From NCBI RefSeq assembly GCF_002356415.1, contig NZ_AP018338.1, positions 1,302,001 to 1,366,000 of the forward strand: a stretch of 64,000 bases of DNA, in the 5' to 3' direction. The DNA comes from Streptococcus oralis subsp. tigurinus. Its GTDB lineage: Bacteria > Bacillota > Bacilli > Lactobacillales > Streptococcaceae. Numbering within the stretch: position 1 is the first letter of the stretch; each line of letters starts with the position of its first letter. Below the pieces are notes generated by a model. That model was not told the origin of the DNA. It did no database searches and saw only the letters and a list, made by a program, of their open reading frames with translations. Positions 19,258-27,822 of this stretch are shown here, one piece after another. The position numbers were made by a program, and so were the translations under genes.

Positions 19258-19908
19258 TTAAGACAAATAGAAAGACAAGCGTTCCTTGTCAAAATCAACA
19301 GCCAACTCATACTTCCCTTCTTCGTTTTGAACAATATAACCCAAGACGACCAAACTATCCACAAAGATATCACGGCGTTTCTGCATCAGTTGATCTTTTT
19401 TGAGGAATTTTAACAAAAAAGTCGTCATATATTTGAGGGCATACTCAGGGTTAACATCTCCTAAAATAGCATAGAGTTTCTGCTGTTTTTCTGTCAAAGG
19501 ATATTGGTGCTTGACCTTGTAGAAATAGTTGGATAGGGTCATCTTTTCTCTTGCAAAATCCGTAGATTCGACTAAAATGGCTGCATTGGTTTGATTGCGC
19601 AATTCTGTCTCAAAAGTCTTCTCTAGCAAAGTTTGATATACTGGACTATCCTCTCTGATAAAAATTTCTTGGTCAAGGGCTAAATCATCCGTAGATTCTA
19701 GAAAAGGAAGATTGAGCGAATAGTGTTTGTTTTCCCTTAGGATCAAGCCTGCCTTTATATACTCTTCTATAAGCTTATCAACTGATACATCTGGAAATTG
19801 AGCCTTTATCTCCCGAAGGATAACATCATCATGCTGGTCCAGATAGTCAACCAAATCTATAAAAAATGGCTGTCGAGTCAAACGAGAAGGATTAAAAATC
19901 TGAATCAT
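19258..19908 (-). CDS. DUF1803-type streptococcal protein
   Basis: 216 residues, soluble, no catalytic motif seen. The N-terminal half (F-F-I-D-L-V-D-Y-L ... L-I-E-E-Y-I-K-A-G-L-I) looks like a winged-helix-like segment, and the rest is helical. It resembles the uncharacterised DUF1803 proteins found in streptococci. It overlaps the end of the YiiX-like gene by 17 nt, so the two are translationally coupled. No function can be assigned. Confidence 0.7.
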   Translation of the reverse strand: MIQIFNPSRLTRQPFFIDLVDYLDQHDDVILREIKAQFPDVSVDKLIEEYIKAGLILRENKHYSLNLPFLESTDDLALDQEIFIREDSPVYQTLLEKTFETELRNQTNAAILVESTDFAREKMTLSNYFYKVKHQYPLTEKQQKLYAILGDVNPEYALKYMTTFLLKFLKKDQLMQKRRDIFVDSLVVLGYIVQNEEGKYELAVDFDKERLSFYLS

Positions 19909-20404
19909 GAAGATTCCTTTCTTTACATTCTAAAAGAGGGGATGCTGCCAACTGACTGGGATTGGTCCCTGGCTGATTCAGAGGCACAGGAAGTTCGAGT
20001 TTCCTGTAATATTCCCTCCAGAAATCACTAATCTCCTGCTCCCCATCTCCAAATTGCATCGGAACGCTTTCAAAAATAGGGAGGATTTCAGCGATGTACT
20101 GAGAGCAGTAAAAGCCAGATCCATCTGGATAAAAAGAGGCATTATAGGGTGCACCTAAATGTTTGCTAGCTCTTTCCTTCACCAAGTCAGCTTCCAGCTC
20201 TGGATAGACATAAAGGTCATAGAGATGAGTCGGTTCAAAAAATTCTACTGGTTCTTGACAGATAACACCTGCTTGCCCACTAGCATGATAAATCAAACCG
20301 TCCAAAAAGATAGCAACATGACTATAGTTCCCAGTAGAAATCTGGATGGCCTGCCCCATATCTGAAAGATCCTTCACAAAAATCAAATCGCCATTTTCTA
20401 ACAT
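19892..20404 (-). CDS. YiiX/YebB-like permuted NlpC/P60 (papain-like) hydrolase
   Basis: 170 residues. The N-terminus reads G-D-L-I-F-V and then S-H-V-A-I-F (His29), and the central part F-Y-C-S-Q-Y-I (Cys100, Ser101). A His before the Cys is the order of the circularly permuted NlpC/P60 group (YaeF/YiiX, peptidase C92-like), which are amidases or thioesterases rather than typical murein endopeptidases. There is no signal peptide, so it probably acts in the cytoplasm. An AGGAGAG site precedes the ATG. It is coupled to the DUF1803 gene. Confidence 0.8.
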   Translation of the reverse strand: MLENGDLIFVKDLSDMGQAIQISTGNYSHVAIFLDGLIYHASGQAGVICQEPVEFFEPTHLYDLYVYPELEADLVKERASKHLGAPYNASFYPDGSGFYCSQYIAEILPIFESVPMQFGDGEQEISDFWREYYRKLELPVPLNQPGTNPSQLAASPLLECKERNLHDSDF

Positions 20405-20416
20405 CTTTCTCTCCTA

Positions 20417-20438
20417 GAAAAAAAGGAGCCGAGACCCC
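20417..20438 (-). terminator. Possible terminator after ppaC
   Basis: Minus-strand GGGG-TCTCGG-CTCC followed by T7. A second small hairpin (GGAAAC-TAAG-GTTTCC) lies at 20450-20465, closer to the ppaC stop. Confidence 0.5.
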
Positions 20439-20489
20439 TTTAGATATAAGGAAACTAAGGTTTCCTCATTTCAATTATCACTCAGACTA

Positions 20490-21425
20490 TTAGCCATTAA
20501 AGCTTTCTGTCAACTGAGGCACCACTTGTTTCTTACGTGAAACGGCACCTGGAAGGAAGGCATGGTTGTTTTCAAGTTTAAAGTTGAAAGCTGCTTCCAC
20601 CTTGTCCATATTTGATCCAAGAGCAAGGATTTCTGAGTTTGAGTTGACGATATCTGTAATCATCAAGACAAAGTCAGAGTAACCGTTTGCTGTATTAGCC
20701 GCTTGCATTGCAGCTTCAATTTCTGCTTGGCGTTCCAAGACTTCAGCAATATCAACTGTATTAACCTGAGCTACACGAACCTTATTTCCGTTGAGTTCAA
20801 AGGTCTTAGCATCAATGTCAATCAATTCTTCAGCAGATTTGCTTGCCAAGTTTGTCCCAGCCTTGAGCATAGCTAGACCGTATTCTTCCAAGTTAACTCC
20901 AGCCAATTCAGCCAATTCAGGAGCAATGACCTTGTCACTTGGGTGTGTGGTTGGTGATTTCAAAAGAAGAGTATCTGAAATCAAACCTGACAGCATCAAA
21001 CCTGCAATTTCTTTAGGAACTGCTACACCGTGTTCTTTGAACATGCGGTAAACGATTGAAGACGCAGATCCAACTGGTTCCAAACGCATGTAGAGTGGGC
21101 TTGCAGTTTCAAAGTTAGCTACACGGTGGTGGTCTACAACACCATAAACTTCTACTTCAGCGATATCTGATACAGACTGTTGGAATTCATTGTGGTCGGT
21201 CAAAATAACTTGCTCTGCACCTTCTGCTTTAGCAGATGTGATGACGCGTGGTGCTTCTACACCAAAATAGTTCAAAACAAAGGCTGTTTCTTCATTTGGA
21301 GTTCCAAGTGCTACTGCTTCTGTGTCCAATCCATAAGCTTCTTTTGCAAGATAAGCAAAGGCTACAGATGACCCGATGGCATCTGAGTCTGGATTTTGGT
21401 GACCAAATACTAGAATCTTAGACAT
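20490..21425 (-). CDS. ppaC: Manganese-dependent (class II) inorganic pyrophosphatase
   Basis: 311 residues, the family's length. The DHH-superfamily motifs are clear: [12 protein letters not shown] (8-19), L-T-D-H-N-E, V-V-D-H-H-R and the C-terminal S-R-K-K-Q-V-V-P substrate-binding motif. It hydrolyses pyrophosphate from biosynthesis with Mn2+ (or Co2+) in the cytoplasm. A GAGGT site precedes the ATG, and a TTGTCA-17-TAAAAT promoter lies upstream. It appears monocistronic. Confidence 0.96.
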   Translation of the reverse strand: MSKILVFGHQNPDSDAIGSSVAFAYLAKEAYGLDTEAVALGTPNEETAFVLNYFGVEAPRVITSAKAEGAEQVILTDHNEFQQSVSDIAEVEVYGVVDHHRVANFETASPLYMRLEPVGSASSIVYRMFKEHGVAVPKEIAGLMLSGLISDTLLLKSPTTHPSDKVIAPELAELAGVNLEEYGLAMLKAGTNLASKSAEELIDIDAKTFELNGNKVRVAQVNTVDIAEVLERQAEIEAAMQAANTANGYSDFVLMITDIVNSNSEILALGSNMDKVEAAFNFKLENNHAFLPGAVSRKKQVVPQLTESFNG

Positions 21426-21454
21426 GATAATACCTCATTTAATTTATTCATCTT

Positions 21455-21483
21455 ATTTTAGCATTTTTTTCCTCTTTTGACAA
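21455..21483 (-). promoter_or_regulatory. Promoter of ppaC
   Basis: Minus-strand TTGTCA (21478-21483), a 17-nt spacer and an extended TGCTAAAAT (-10 hexamer 21455-21460). Confidence 0.75.
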
Positions 21484-21489
21484 AAGTAA

Positions 21490-21509
21490 GAGGAGCCAAA
21501 GGACTCCTC
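21490..21509 (-). terminator. Hairpin after the GIY-YIG gene
   Basis: GAGGAG / CTCCTC arms (21490-21495, 21504-21509) with a short T-rich tail on the minus strand. It is just ahead of the ppaC promoter. Confidence 0.5.
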
Positions 21510-21510
21510 G

Positions 21511-21795
21511 TTAGACATCAATATGATTGATTAGATTTTTCTCTTGATTTTCGGATAAAAATCGTTCTTTCTGTGGGCGTTTCTTTCGTTTGAGAAGAAC
21601 CTCTGCTGACATGGCTTCTTCCTTGCTAGCAAAACCCTCTACATAGATGAGTTTAACTGGCAAGCGAGCCCGGGTATACTTGGCTCCCTTACCACTATTA
21701 TGAACGGCAAGGCGCCTCTTCACATCCGTTGTATAGCCCGTATAGTAAGACCCGTCGCGACACTCAACCACATACATATAAGCCTTATGATCCAT
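21511..21795 (-). CDS. GIY-YIG-domain protein (UPF0213/YazA type)
   Basis: 94 residues from the ATG at 21795 ([12 protein letters not shown]). The frame is open for 30 codons further upstream inside the methyltransferase gene, but that would not match the family, whose members begin just before the [16 protein letters not shown] motif. The catalytic Tyr pair, Arg ([20 protein letters not shown]) and C-terminal Glu (A-M-S-A-E) are present. These small proteins have a nuclease fold; a cellular role is not settled. It overlaps the upstream gene by 11 nt and is translationally coupled. Confidence 0.85.
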   Translation of the reverse strand: MDHKAYMYVVECRDGSYYTGYTTDVKRRLAVHNSGKGAKYTRARLPVKLIYVEGFASKEEAMSAEVLLKRKKRPQKERFLSENQEKNLINHIDV

Positions 21796-22534
21796 AATAA
21801 ATCTCTTGAATTTCTGGCGTGTAGGAACCATCATCATTGTGAACAATGAGTGGTGGCAAGACCTTGAAGCCACTCGTCGATCCATCCTTAATAGCTTCGA
21901 TTAAAAGCATATTGGCTTCCTTTTCTCGTTTAGGATAGACAAATTGCAGGCGCTTGGGAGCCAGGTTATGGCGTTGAAGCATATCTAGAATATCCAAAAG
22001 TCGATCTGGACGATGAACCATAACCAAACGCCCATTAGACTTGAGAATACTCTGAGCACTTCGACAGATTTCCTTAAGATTAGTCGCAATTTCATGTCTA
22101 GCTAAAAGGTAGTGTTCACTCTCATTCAAATTGGAATGTGGATCCACCTTGAAATAAGGGGGATTGCACAAAATCATATCCACCTTACTTCCTTGGATGT
22201 GAGCAGGCATATTTTTCAAATCATCGCAGATAACCTGCATCTGCTCTTCCAAGCCATTCAACTGAACCGAACGCTCTGCCATATCCGCCAAGCGCTCTTG
22301 AATTTCTACAGAGAGAATTTTTGCCTTGGTACGACTACTTGCAAAAAGTCCAACTGCACCATTTCCAGCACAAAAGTCCACAATTAAACCCCGTTTAGGG
22401 AAGCGAGGAAAGCGTGACAAGAGAACACTATCCACCGAATAACTAAACACTTCTCTATTTTGAATGATCTTGATATCTGTCGAAAAGAGCTGGTTGATTC
22501 GCTCTCCTGATTTTAATAATTGTTCTTCTTTCAT
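21785..22534 (-). CDS. tRNA1(Val) (adenine37-N6)-methyltransferase family protein (TrmN6/YfiC-like)
   Basis: 249 residues. A class I SAM-methyltransferase fold: [11 protein letters not shown] (SAM loop), S-V-E-I-Q (acidic loop) and the N-P-P-Y catalytic motif of N6-adenine methyltransferases. This family modifies A37 in tRNA-Val in E. coli; the target here is inferred. The promoter's -10 ends 6 nt before the ATG with no ribosome site, predicting a leaderless transcript. It is coupled to the GIY-YIG gene. Confidence 0.85.
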   Translation of the reverse strand: MKEEQLLKSGERINQLFSTDIKIIQNREVFSYSVDSVLLSRFPRFPKRGLIVDFCAGNGAVGLFASSRTKAKILSVEIQERLADMAERSVQLNGLEEQMQVICDDLKNMPAHIQGSKVDMILCNPPYFKVDPHSNLNESEHYLLARHEIATNLKEICRSAQSILKSNGRLVMVHRPDRLLDILDMLQRHNLAPKRLQFVYPKREKEANMLLIEAIKDGSTSGFKVLPPLIVHNDDGSYTPEIQEIYYGS

Positions 22535-22540
22535 ACTTTC

Positions 22541-22568
22541 ATTATATCAAATTATGTTAATAGCACAA
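22541..22568 (-). promoter_or_regulatory. Promoter of the TrmN6-like gene, leaderless type
   Basis: Minus-strand TTGTGC (22563-22568), a 16-nt spacer and TATAAT (22541-22546), then only GAAAGT before the ATG (22532-22534). Confidence 0.7.
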
Positions 22569-22587
22569 ATAATTTAGATAATCGTAT

Positions 22588-22947
22588 TTACGGCTTCTTT
22601 TTTAAATGCTCCAATGCTTCACGCGTCCAAACAGGCATCATTCGTCCAAGTGGTGCAAAACCGTGCTTGATTCGATCATTTGAAAAACGTCTCCGTCTTG
22701 GCAATTGATGTTTTTCCTCTTCTAAGGTACGGATAGAAAGGCTGGCCTTTCCAGTGTATTCGTCAAAATCCACTACCTGTACTTGAACCTCATCGCCAAT
22801 TTTTAAAATGTCATATATATTTTCAATAAATCCCGTCCGAATCTCCGAGATGTGAATCAGCCCTGTTACCCCTGTATCTAACTCAACAAAGGCACCATAG
22901 GGCTGAATTCCTGTAATACGCCCAGTTAGCTTATCACCAATTTTCAT
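22588..22947 (-). CDS. cvfD: S1-domain RNA-binding protein, CvfD/GSP13 type
   Basis: 119 residues from the ATG at 22947 (M-K-I-G-D-K-L-T-G), preceded by GAGGA and placed 1 nt after the upstream stop; the longer frame would run into that gene. Residues 1-75 form one S1/OB-fold (G-R-I-T-G-I-Q-P-Y-G-A-F-V-E-L ... G-L-I-H-I-S-E-I), followed by a basic tail with K-K/R-R-R clusters. In pneumococcus the CvfD protein is a pleiotropic RNA-binding regulator of virulence and stress, and position and size match. It is co-transcribed with the HAD-cyclophilin gene. Confidence 0.85.
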   Translation of the reverse strand: MKIGDKLTGRITGIQPYGAFVELDTGVTGLIHISEIRTGFIENIYDILKIGDEVQVQVVDFDEYTGKASLSIRTLEEEKHQLPRRRRFSNDRIKHGFAPLGRMMPVWTREALEHLKKKP

Positions 22948-22948
22948 T

Positions 22949-24349
22949 CTAGTCCTCAATTTCAATCGTTTCAATTACCACATCTTCAACTGGTTTGTCC
23001 ATTGCACCAGTCTCAACAGCTGCAATGGCATCCAAGACTGCAAAAGATTCAGCATCTACTAACTGCCCAAAAACAGTATGGCGGCGGTCAAGGTGAGGTG
23101 TTCCACCTTGTTCTGCATAAATCTCAGCGATTGGTTCAGGCCAACCACCACGCGCAATCTCTTTCTTAGAGTATGGCAAGTGTTGGTTTTGGACGATAAA
23201 GAACTGGCTTCCATTGGTATTTGGACCCGCATTGGCCATAGAAAGGGCACCACGAACATTATAGAGTTCTTCTGAAAATTCATCTTCAAAAGAGTCGCCG
23301 TAGATTGACTCACCACCCATACCAGTACCAGTTGGGTCTCCACCTTGGATCATAAAGTCCTTGATAATTCGGTGGAAAATCACACCATCATAGTAACCGT
23401 CTTTTGACAGAGCAACAAAGTTAGCCACTGTTTTAGGAGCGTGATCAGGGAAAAGTTTGATGCGCATATCACCATGATTTGTTTTAATAGTCGCTATCGG
23501 ACCTTCTACTGTTTCAATTTCTACTTGTGGAAAATGCAATTCTTTTTCTACCATACCAAATCCTTCTAAGGCATTAAAAATGCCATCTTCTTCTACTGTT
23601 TTTGTTATATAATCTGCTTTTTCTTTGATTTTATCATGGGAAACACCCATAGCAACGCTGATTCCAGCATAATCAAAGAGTTCCAAGTCATTGAGACCGT
23701 CACCAAAGACCATGACATTCTCTGGTTTCAAGCCTAAATGCTCCACCACCTTGGCTACACCTGTGGCTTTTGAACCTGAAATAGGCACAATATCAGATGA
23801 ATGTTTATGCCAACGCACCATGCGAAGTTTACCAGAGAGACTATCTGGTAGGTGCAAGTCATCTCCTTTATCTTCAAAGGTCCACATCTGGTATATATCT
23901 GCTTTTTCATGGAAGTCAGGATCCACATCCAAGTTCGGATAAATCGGATCAATAGCCTCACTGATCAGTTCTGTTCGAGTAGAGAGCTTGGCGTCATGAC
24001 TGCCAACCAAGCCATATTCAATTCCCTCTCGCTTAGTCCAAGAGATATACTCCTCAACATCTGACTTGTCAATCTGATGCAGATAAATGACCTGACTTTT
24101 TTTATCTTCAATATAGGCCCCATTTAGGGTTACAAAAAAGTCCGGCTTGAGCTCACGAATCTCTGGAACAACTCCAAAAATACCACGTCCAGAAGCAATA
24201 CCTGTTAAAATTCCTTTTTCACGCAACTGCTTAAAGACAGTGGGAATTGTAGCTGGAATAAAACCCGTCTTTGACGTACGCAGGGTATCATCAATATCAA
24301 AAAAAACGATTTTAATCTTCTTTGCCTTGTATTTTAATTTCGCATCCAT
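22949..24349 (-). CDS. HAD (Cof-type) phosphatase fused to cyclophilin peptidyl-prolyl isomerase
   Basis: 466 residues with two complete domains. Residues 11-265 are a Cof-type HAD phosphatase: D-I-D-D-T (18-22), S-G-R-G and G-D-G-L-N-D (216-221). Residues about 283-466 are a cyclophilin: [14 protein letters not shown] (325-338, catalytic Arg327), [15 protein letters not shown]. There is no signal peptide, so both act in the cytoplasm. The same fusion is known in pneumococcus, so it is not an assembly artefact. The CvfD gene follows 1 nt downstream. Confidence 0.93.
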   Translation of the reverse strand: MDAKLKYKAKKIKIVFFDIDDTLRTSKTGFIPATIPTVFKQLREKGILTGIASGRGIFGVVPEIRELKPDFFVTLNGAYIEDKKSQVIYLHQIDKSDVEEYISWTKREGIEYGLVGSHDAKLSTRTELISEAIDPIYPNLDVDPDFHEKADIYQMWTFEDKGDDLHLPDSLSGKLRMVRWHKHSSDIVPISGSKATGVAKVVEHLGLKPENVMVFGDGLNDLELFDYAGISVAMGVSHDKIKEKADYITKTVEEDGIFNALEGFGMVEKELHFPQVEIETVEGPIATIKTNHGDMRIKLFPDHAPKTVANFVALSKDGYYDGVIFHRIIKDFMIQGGDPTGTGMGGESIYGDSFEDEFSEELYNVRGALSMANAGPNTNGSQFFIVQNQHLPYSKKEIARGGWPEPIAEIYAEQGGTPHLDRRHTVFGQLVDAESFAVLDAIAAVETGAMDKPVEDVVIETIEIED

Positions 24350-24378
24350 CTCTCTACCTCTTTTCCATCACTCTTTCC

Positions 24379-24387
24379 ATTATACCA
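24379..24387 (-). promoter_or_regulatory. Extended -10 promoter of the HAD-cyclophilin / cvfD unit
   Basis: Minus-strand TGGTATAAT, about 30 nt before the ATG, with no clear -35. Confidence 0.6.
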
Positions 24388-24434
24388 TAAAGCTGATGAA
24401 ATTCCTTTTTTGAAAAAAGATGAAAATCCTATCA

Positions 24435-24467
24435 AAAAGAGAGCCAGTATAACTAGCCCTCTCTTTT
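24435..24467 (-). terminator. Terminator of the exopolysaccharide operon
   Basis: Minus-strand stem AAAAGAGAG / CTCTCTTTT (arms 24459-24467 and 24435-24443) with a partly paired 15-nt loop and a T tail. It lies 5 nt after the GH8 stop. Confidence 0.75.
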
Positions 24468-24471
24468 CATT

Positions 24472-25575
24472 CTAGAACATCTCTAGAGCAATCATGGTAA
24501 TCATTGTTGCATCATAGTAGTTGTCCAAAGATAAATCTTGTGTAAAAATGTATTTATTTTGCTGAAGAAGTTTCAGATAACCTTCTCCCTTGTCAGATGC
24601 ATAGGTAATCGGTGCCAAAAAACTACCTGCCTGGTATTGATTGAGGGCCGTTCCATTCAAGTCATAACCAGCATAAATACGTTGCTCTTTCATAAAGAAA
24701 TCCATCATCTTTTGAACGAGTTTTTGGCTTCTTTCATCCTGACTCTGTGACAAGTGATATGGCAAACGACAAGCGTTATAAGAATACGCTCCATCATACT
24801 GAGATTCGATAGTGTTGGCATCAACAAGACGTACCCCTGACTTCTCAGCCCAGATAAAGTCTGGCAAGAGACCCGTATCAGAATGAGAACTGATTTGCTC
24901 CAATTGCCCAAGCATCTTATCCTTAACATCTAACCACTGTTTGTTTCCAGTCAGGTCATAAAAAGACTGGAAATAGTGAGGAAGAGTATCAGACGTTCGC
25001 ATCAAGTAATAGTAATCGGAATCCTTGTTGGCCCAGTTCCCTACTGTCAGAACACCTGTCTCTTCGTTGTAATTGTATTGAAGGATATCAGCCAAGATCT
25101 TTTTAGCTTGCTCTTGGTATTCCTGTGCTTTATCTGGCCACTGTTTGGCAGCTTCAATTAAAGAATAAGCGATATAGAGATCTCCATCAGTTGCGTTTTG
25201 CTTCTCAACCGTTTCACTCTCATTTTTGATCACTTGCTTCCAAGACATCAACTGCGTCCCCTCAATACGATGATTTTGGTAATAACTATAAAGACTATCA
25301 AAATCTGCTTGACTTGCTTGCCCTTTTTGGGCAGCTAAAACTGTTATGAGCATGCCGTAACTTTGAGCTTCTGATAGAACTGTTGTCTCCTCAGAATCAT
25401 TCGTCGTACGGACATAGGACTGATTTCCCTTAGTCACAAGAAACTGTTGGCTCCATTGGTGGTAAATACGATTGCGCATCTCGACTTTACTCCTTCCTCT
25501 TGCCAAAAACAAGGTTAAACAAAAGATAGAAAGGATGAGCACAAACCATACATATTTTAATTTATTCGTTTTCAT
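24472..25575 (-). CDS. Membrane-anchored glycoside hydrolase family 8 (exopolysaccharide operon)
   Basis: 367 residues. One N-terminal membrane helix (about 7-25) anchors an extracellular (alpha/alpha)6-barrel domain. GH8 motifs: S-E-A-Q-S-Y-G-M (Glu69, general acid), A-T-D-G-D-L (Asp130) and Y-N-A-C-R-L-P (266-272). In the last motif the common GH8a base Asp is Asn267, as in subfamily GH8b (chitosanase/lichenase-type), where another acidic residue serves as base. GH8 enzymes in synthase operons (BcsZ, Listeria PssZ) trim the exported chain. It is the last gene, 8 nt after the synthase, with GGAGG before the ATG. Substrate unknown; an amino-sugar beta-1,4 polymer is plausible. Confidence 0.85.
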   Translation of the reverse strand: MKTNKLKYVWFVLILSIFCLTLFLARGRSKVEMRNRIYHQWSQQFLVTKGNQSYVRTTNDSEETTVLSEAQSYGMLITVLAAQKGQASQADFDSLYSYYQNHRIEGTQLMSWKQVIKNESETVEKQNATDGDLYIAYSLIEAAKQWPDKAQEYQEQAKKILADILQYNYNEETGVLTVGNWANKDSDYYYLMRTSDTLPHYFQSFYDLTGNKQWLDVKDKMLGQLEQISSHSDTGLLPDFIWAEKSGVRLVDANTIESQYDGAYSYNACRLPYHLSQSQDERSQKLVQKMMDFFMKEQRIYAGYDLNGTALNQYQAGSFLAPITYASDKGEGYLKLLQQNKYIFTQDLSLDNYYDATMITMIALEMF

Positions 25576-25583
25576 AAATCCTC

Positions 25584-26894
25584 CTATCCTGCAAATCGCT
25601 TGGTTTTAACCCACTTGGTTTCTTTTCGTCGGAGTACCTTGTCCAGAACGATTGAAGAAATGGAATCAATGGATACAACGATAAACATCTGTGCGTAAGA
25701 GAAATAGGCTACCAAGGCTAACCAGATTTGTTTTGTCGTCGCTTGTCCAAACTGACTTGCTAATGCCGTCATAATTTGCATCAAATAGAGACCAATCATG
25801 AGAATCCAGTTGAAGAGCATGAGCTGGGCGATGTAGATATTATCCGCATCAAAAGCAAATGGAATTCTGACATCTGGGAAGAAAAGATTAAGACAGATCG
25901 CTAGCACATTCGCTAGGAAAATCAAATCCGATAGGACAATGGCAAAGTTAAACCAAAAGAAAACACAAGAATAGTTAAAGACTTCTAGTTTAACGCGCCA
26001 GTTTGCTCTGCCAAATAAATGCTTAAAATTTGAGAGAACAACTTCGTAGTTTCCTTTAGCCCAACGTTTTCGTTGCATATAGTAACTCTTTAAGGTTTCA
26101 GGTTCTTGTTGGAAAGCCTCTGAGTTATAAGCAAGGGCGATCAATTTACCACTCTGCATGATTTTAAAAGAAATATCGGTATCCTCAGTCAAGGCACCAT
26201 TTTTCCAACCACCGATACTCTTTACAAAGTCGGTTTGAATGATAAAGTTGGTTCCTGGGATACGACCAATTTTAAAGAGATGCCACATCCCAACATGGTG
26301 CACCCGCTGGGTAACAACGATTTCTTGGTTGATACAACGAGTCAAAAAATTTTGATTGGCATTTCGAGTCTTGTTGCGACCGAAAGATGCCACGTGGCGT
26401 TCTGGGTCCTTTATCACTTCTTTGACAAGGAAATAAAGGGCATTTTTTTCAGGCATGGCATCTGCATCATAAACACAGATATATTCACCCGTTGCCATCT
26501 CTAAGGCATCGTTTAGAACGCCTGCTTTTCCTCCCGTACCAGTACGGTCGATAATAGTCAGATTTCTTCCTACATATTCAGGCAGAGCTTGTACAGACAA
26601 ACACTCTGCATAGGTGTTGTCCGAACAGTTATCCGCAAATAGAAGCAACTCCACACGATCGTGAGGGTAATTCATATCCAAGATAGCTTTTGCCGTCTGG
26701 GCAATAACCACATCCTCATTATGAGCAGGAACAACAATAGTAACCTTAGGGTAATAAGGTAGTGGCGAGGTATCCACACGAAAATCACTGTGTTTAAACC
26801 AAAAGTGAACAGCTGAAAAGAGAATTACCAAGCCCCAAGCTAGAGAAATCCAAATTGTAAGCAAGGTAAAAATCATTAACATTTGACTAATCAT
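25584..26894 (-). CDS. Processive family 2 glycosyltransferase (BcsA/IcaA-like polysaccharide synthase)
   Basis: 436 residues. One N-terminal membrane helix (about 5-28), a cytoplasmic GT-A domain and about three C-terminal helices (308-336, 356-378, 388-412). Processive-synthase motifs: V-P-A-H-N-E (55-60), Asp88, D-A-D (143-145), T-E-D (236-238) and Q-R-K-R-W (274-278). It should polymerise a beta-linked sugar on the cytoplasmic face and pass the chain through the membrane. There is no C-terminal PilZ domain, so control must come from elsewhere, most simply the degenerate-GGDEF neighbour. Its start overlaps the end of the 46-residue gene by 8 nt. Confidence 0.92.
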   Translation of the reverse strand: MISQMLMIFTLLTIWISLAWGLVILFSAVHFWFKHSDFRVDTSPLPYYPKVTIVVPAHNEDVVIAQTAKAILDMNYPHDRVELLLFADNCSDNTYAECLSVQALPEYVGRNLTIIDRTGTGGKAGVLNDALEMATGEYICVYDADAMPEKNALYFLVKEVIKDPERHVASFGRNKTRNANQNFLTRCINQEIVVTQRVHHVGMWHLFKIGRIPGTNFIIQTDFVKSIGGWKNGALTEDTDISFKIMQSGKLIALAYNSEAFQQEPETLKSYYMQRKRWAKGNYEVVLSNFKHLFGRANWRVKLEVFNYSCVFFWFNFAIVLSDLIFLANVLAICLNLFFPDVRIPFAFDADNIYIAQLMLFNWILMIGLYLMQIMTALASQFGQATTKQIWLALVAYFSYAQMFIVVSIDSISSIVLDKVLRRKETKWVKTKRFAG

Positions 26895-27027
26895 GATTCA
26901 CCGCCTTAAAATTTTTGTTCACTCGATGGTAGAGAATATTGTATGCAATAAATAGTATAATAAAACAAATGCCAAAGGTGAGACTGAGTCCCAAAGCAAT
27001 GCCAAAAAATATATTGGTTAGAGTCAT
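26887..27027 (-). CDS. 46-residue single-span membrane protein of the exopolysaccharide operon
   Basis: A short gene between the GGDEF-like gene and the synthase. GGAGGG lies 4 nt before its ATG and overlaps the upstream stop codon; its own stop lies 8 nt inside the synthase gene. The protein starts M-T-L-T-N-I-F-F-G-I, has one membrane helix (about 5-34) and a basic C-terminus (H-R-V-N-K-N-F-K). The tight coupling on both sides argues that it is real. By position it recalls IcaD/PgaD, small membrane partners of PNAG synthases, but it is too short for homology to be claimed. Confidence 0.75.
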   Translation of the reverse strand: MTLTNIFFGIALGLSLTFGICFIILFIAYNILYHRVNKNFKAVNHD

Positions 27028-27036
27028 GTTTCCCTC

Positions 27037-27816
27037 CTAATATTCTACAATTACATCTGTCTCTAATTGACGCTTGAGATTACTGGCAACATCCGAGTAG
27101 TTTTGGTATTTATCTTTATTATCAGAGTTAATCATCAAGTAACCTGTTTGGAATTGAATTCCTTGGTTTCCATCTTCTCCATGAAAAACTAAACTGCCTA
27201 GTTTCTCCTGCAAACCATTCAAATAGAGTTGCTTCAAAGAATCTTGACTACTATTAGATAAAACAAGAAAATTCCCATTTGAAACGTAATAGAGTTTATC
27301 GTTGTAACTCAATTCCTGAGAAATTACCTCTTGAATGCGACTGAGCATCAGATTATGTTCTTTCGGTTTAATCTGGAAGAACAAATCTTCATGCGCCCAA
27401 TGAATCAATAAGGACTGTACCGTCACATCACTTTGTTCAGTTACCATAGCATGGTAATCTGCTCGAGCTGCGTCCTCCTGTTCTTGTACCTTTGAGGCCA
27501 CCTTGAAGAAATAATAACGAACCTTAAGTAGAATCCCAATCAAAAGAGGAAAACTGATTAATAAGAAGACCAGTTGAATGATTGGGATATAAACCACACC
27601 CGCCACCAAAACGATAAGTCCAAGCCCAAATGTTAAGATAAGGGTCCAAGTAAGCAAAAGGTCAGATAATACCAACACTGCAAACAAGGCTAAAGCTAAA
27701 AACAAGATTTGTTCTAAAATGATTGCTCGAGCATACAAAAAACAAAGCACCAAAAGAATGGCCTCACAAGCAAGCAAAGCCATAAGCCAGTTTTTAAATT
27801 GACTCCAATTTTTCAT
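27037..27816 (-). CDS. Membrane protein with degenerate GGDEF domain
   Basis: 259 residues. Residues 8-105 hold about four membrane helices. Residues 106-130 form a charged linker and 131-259 a GGDEF-like fold: the sequence D-K-L-Y-Y-V-S-N-G-N-F-L-V-L (173-186) aligns with the active-site hairpin, with S-N-G-N-F (179-183) for GGDEF; the inhibitory-site R-x-x-D five residues upstream is S-Y-N-D (170-173), so its Arg is lost. G-I-Q-F-Q-T-G-Y (219-226) matches the later core strand. It cannot be a normal diguanylate cyclase. It starts 6 nt after the epimerase gene and is a likely regulator of the synthase, comparable to Listeria PssE. Confidence 0.8.
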   Translation of the reverse strand: MKNWSQFKNWLMALLACEAILLVLCFLYARAIILEQILFLALALFAVLVLSDLLLTWTLILTFGLGLIVLVAGVVYIPIIQLVFLLISFPLLIGILLKVRYYFFKVASKVQEQEDAARADYHAMVTEQSDVTVQSLLIHWAHEDLFFQIKPKEHNLMLSRIQEVISQELSYNDKLYYVSNGNFLVLSNSSQDSLKQLYLNGLQEKLGSLVFHGEDGNQGIQFQTGYLMINSDNKDKYQNYSDVASNLKRQLETDVIVEY

Positions 27817-27822
27817 GTTATC

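Noticed and set aside
27037..27816. Functional diguanylate cyclase
   Set aside because: The GGDEF signature is replaced by SNGNF and the inhibitory-site Arg is lost, so catalysis is not expected.
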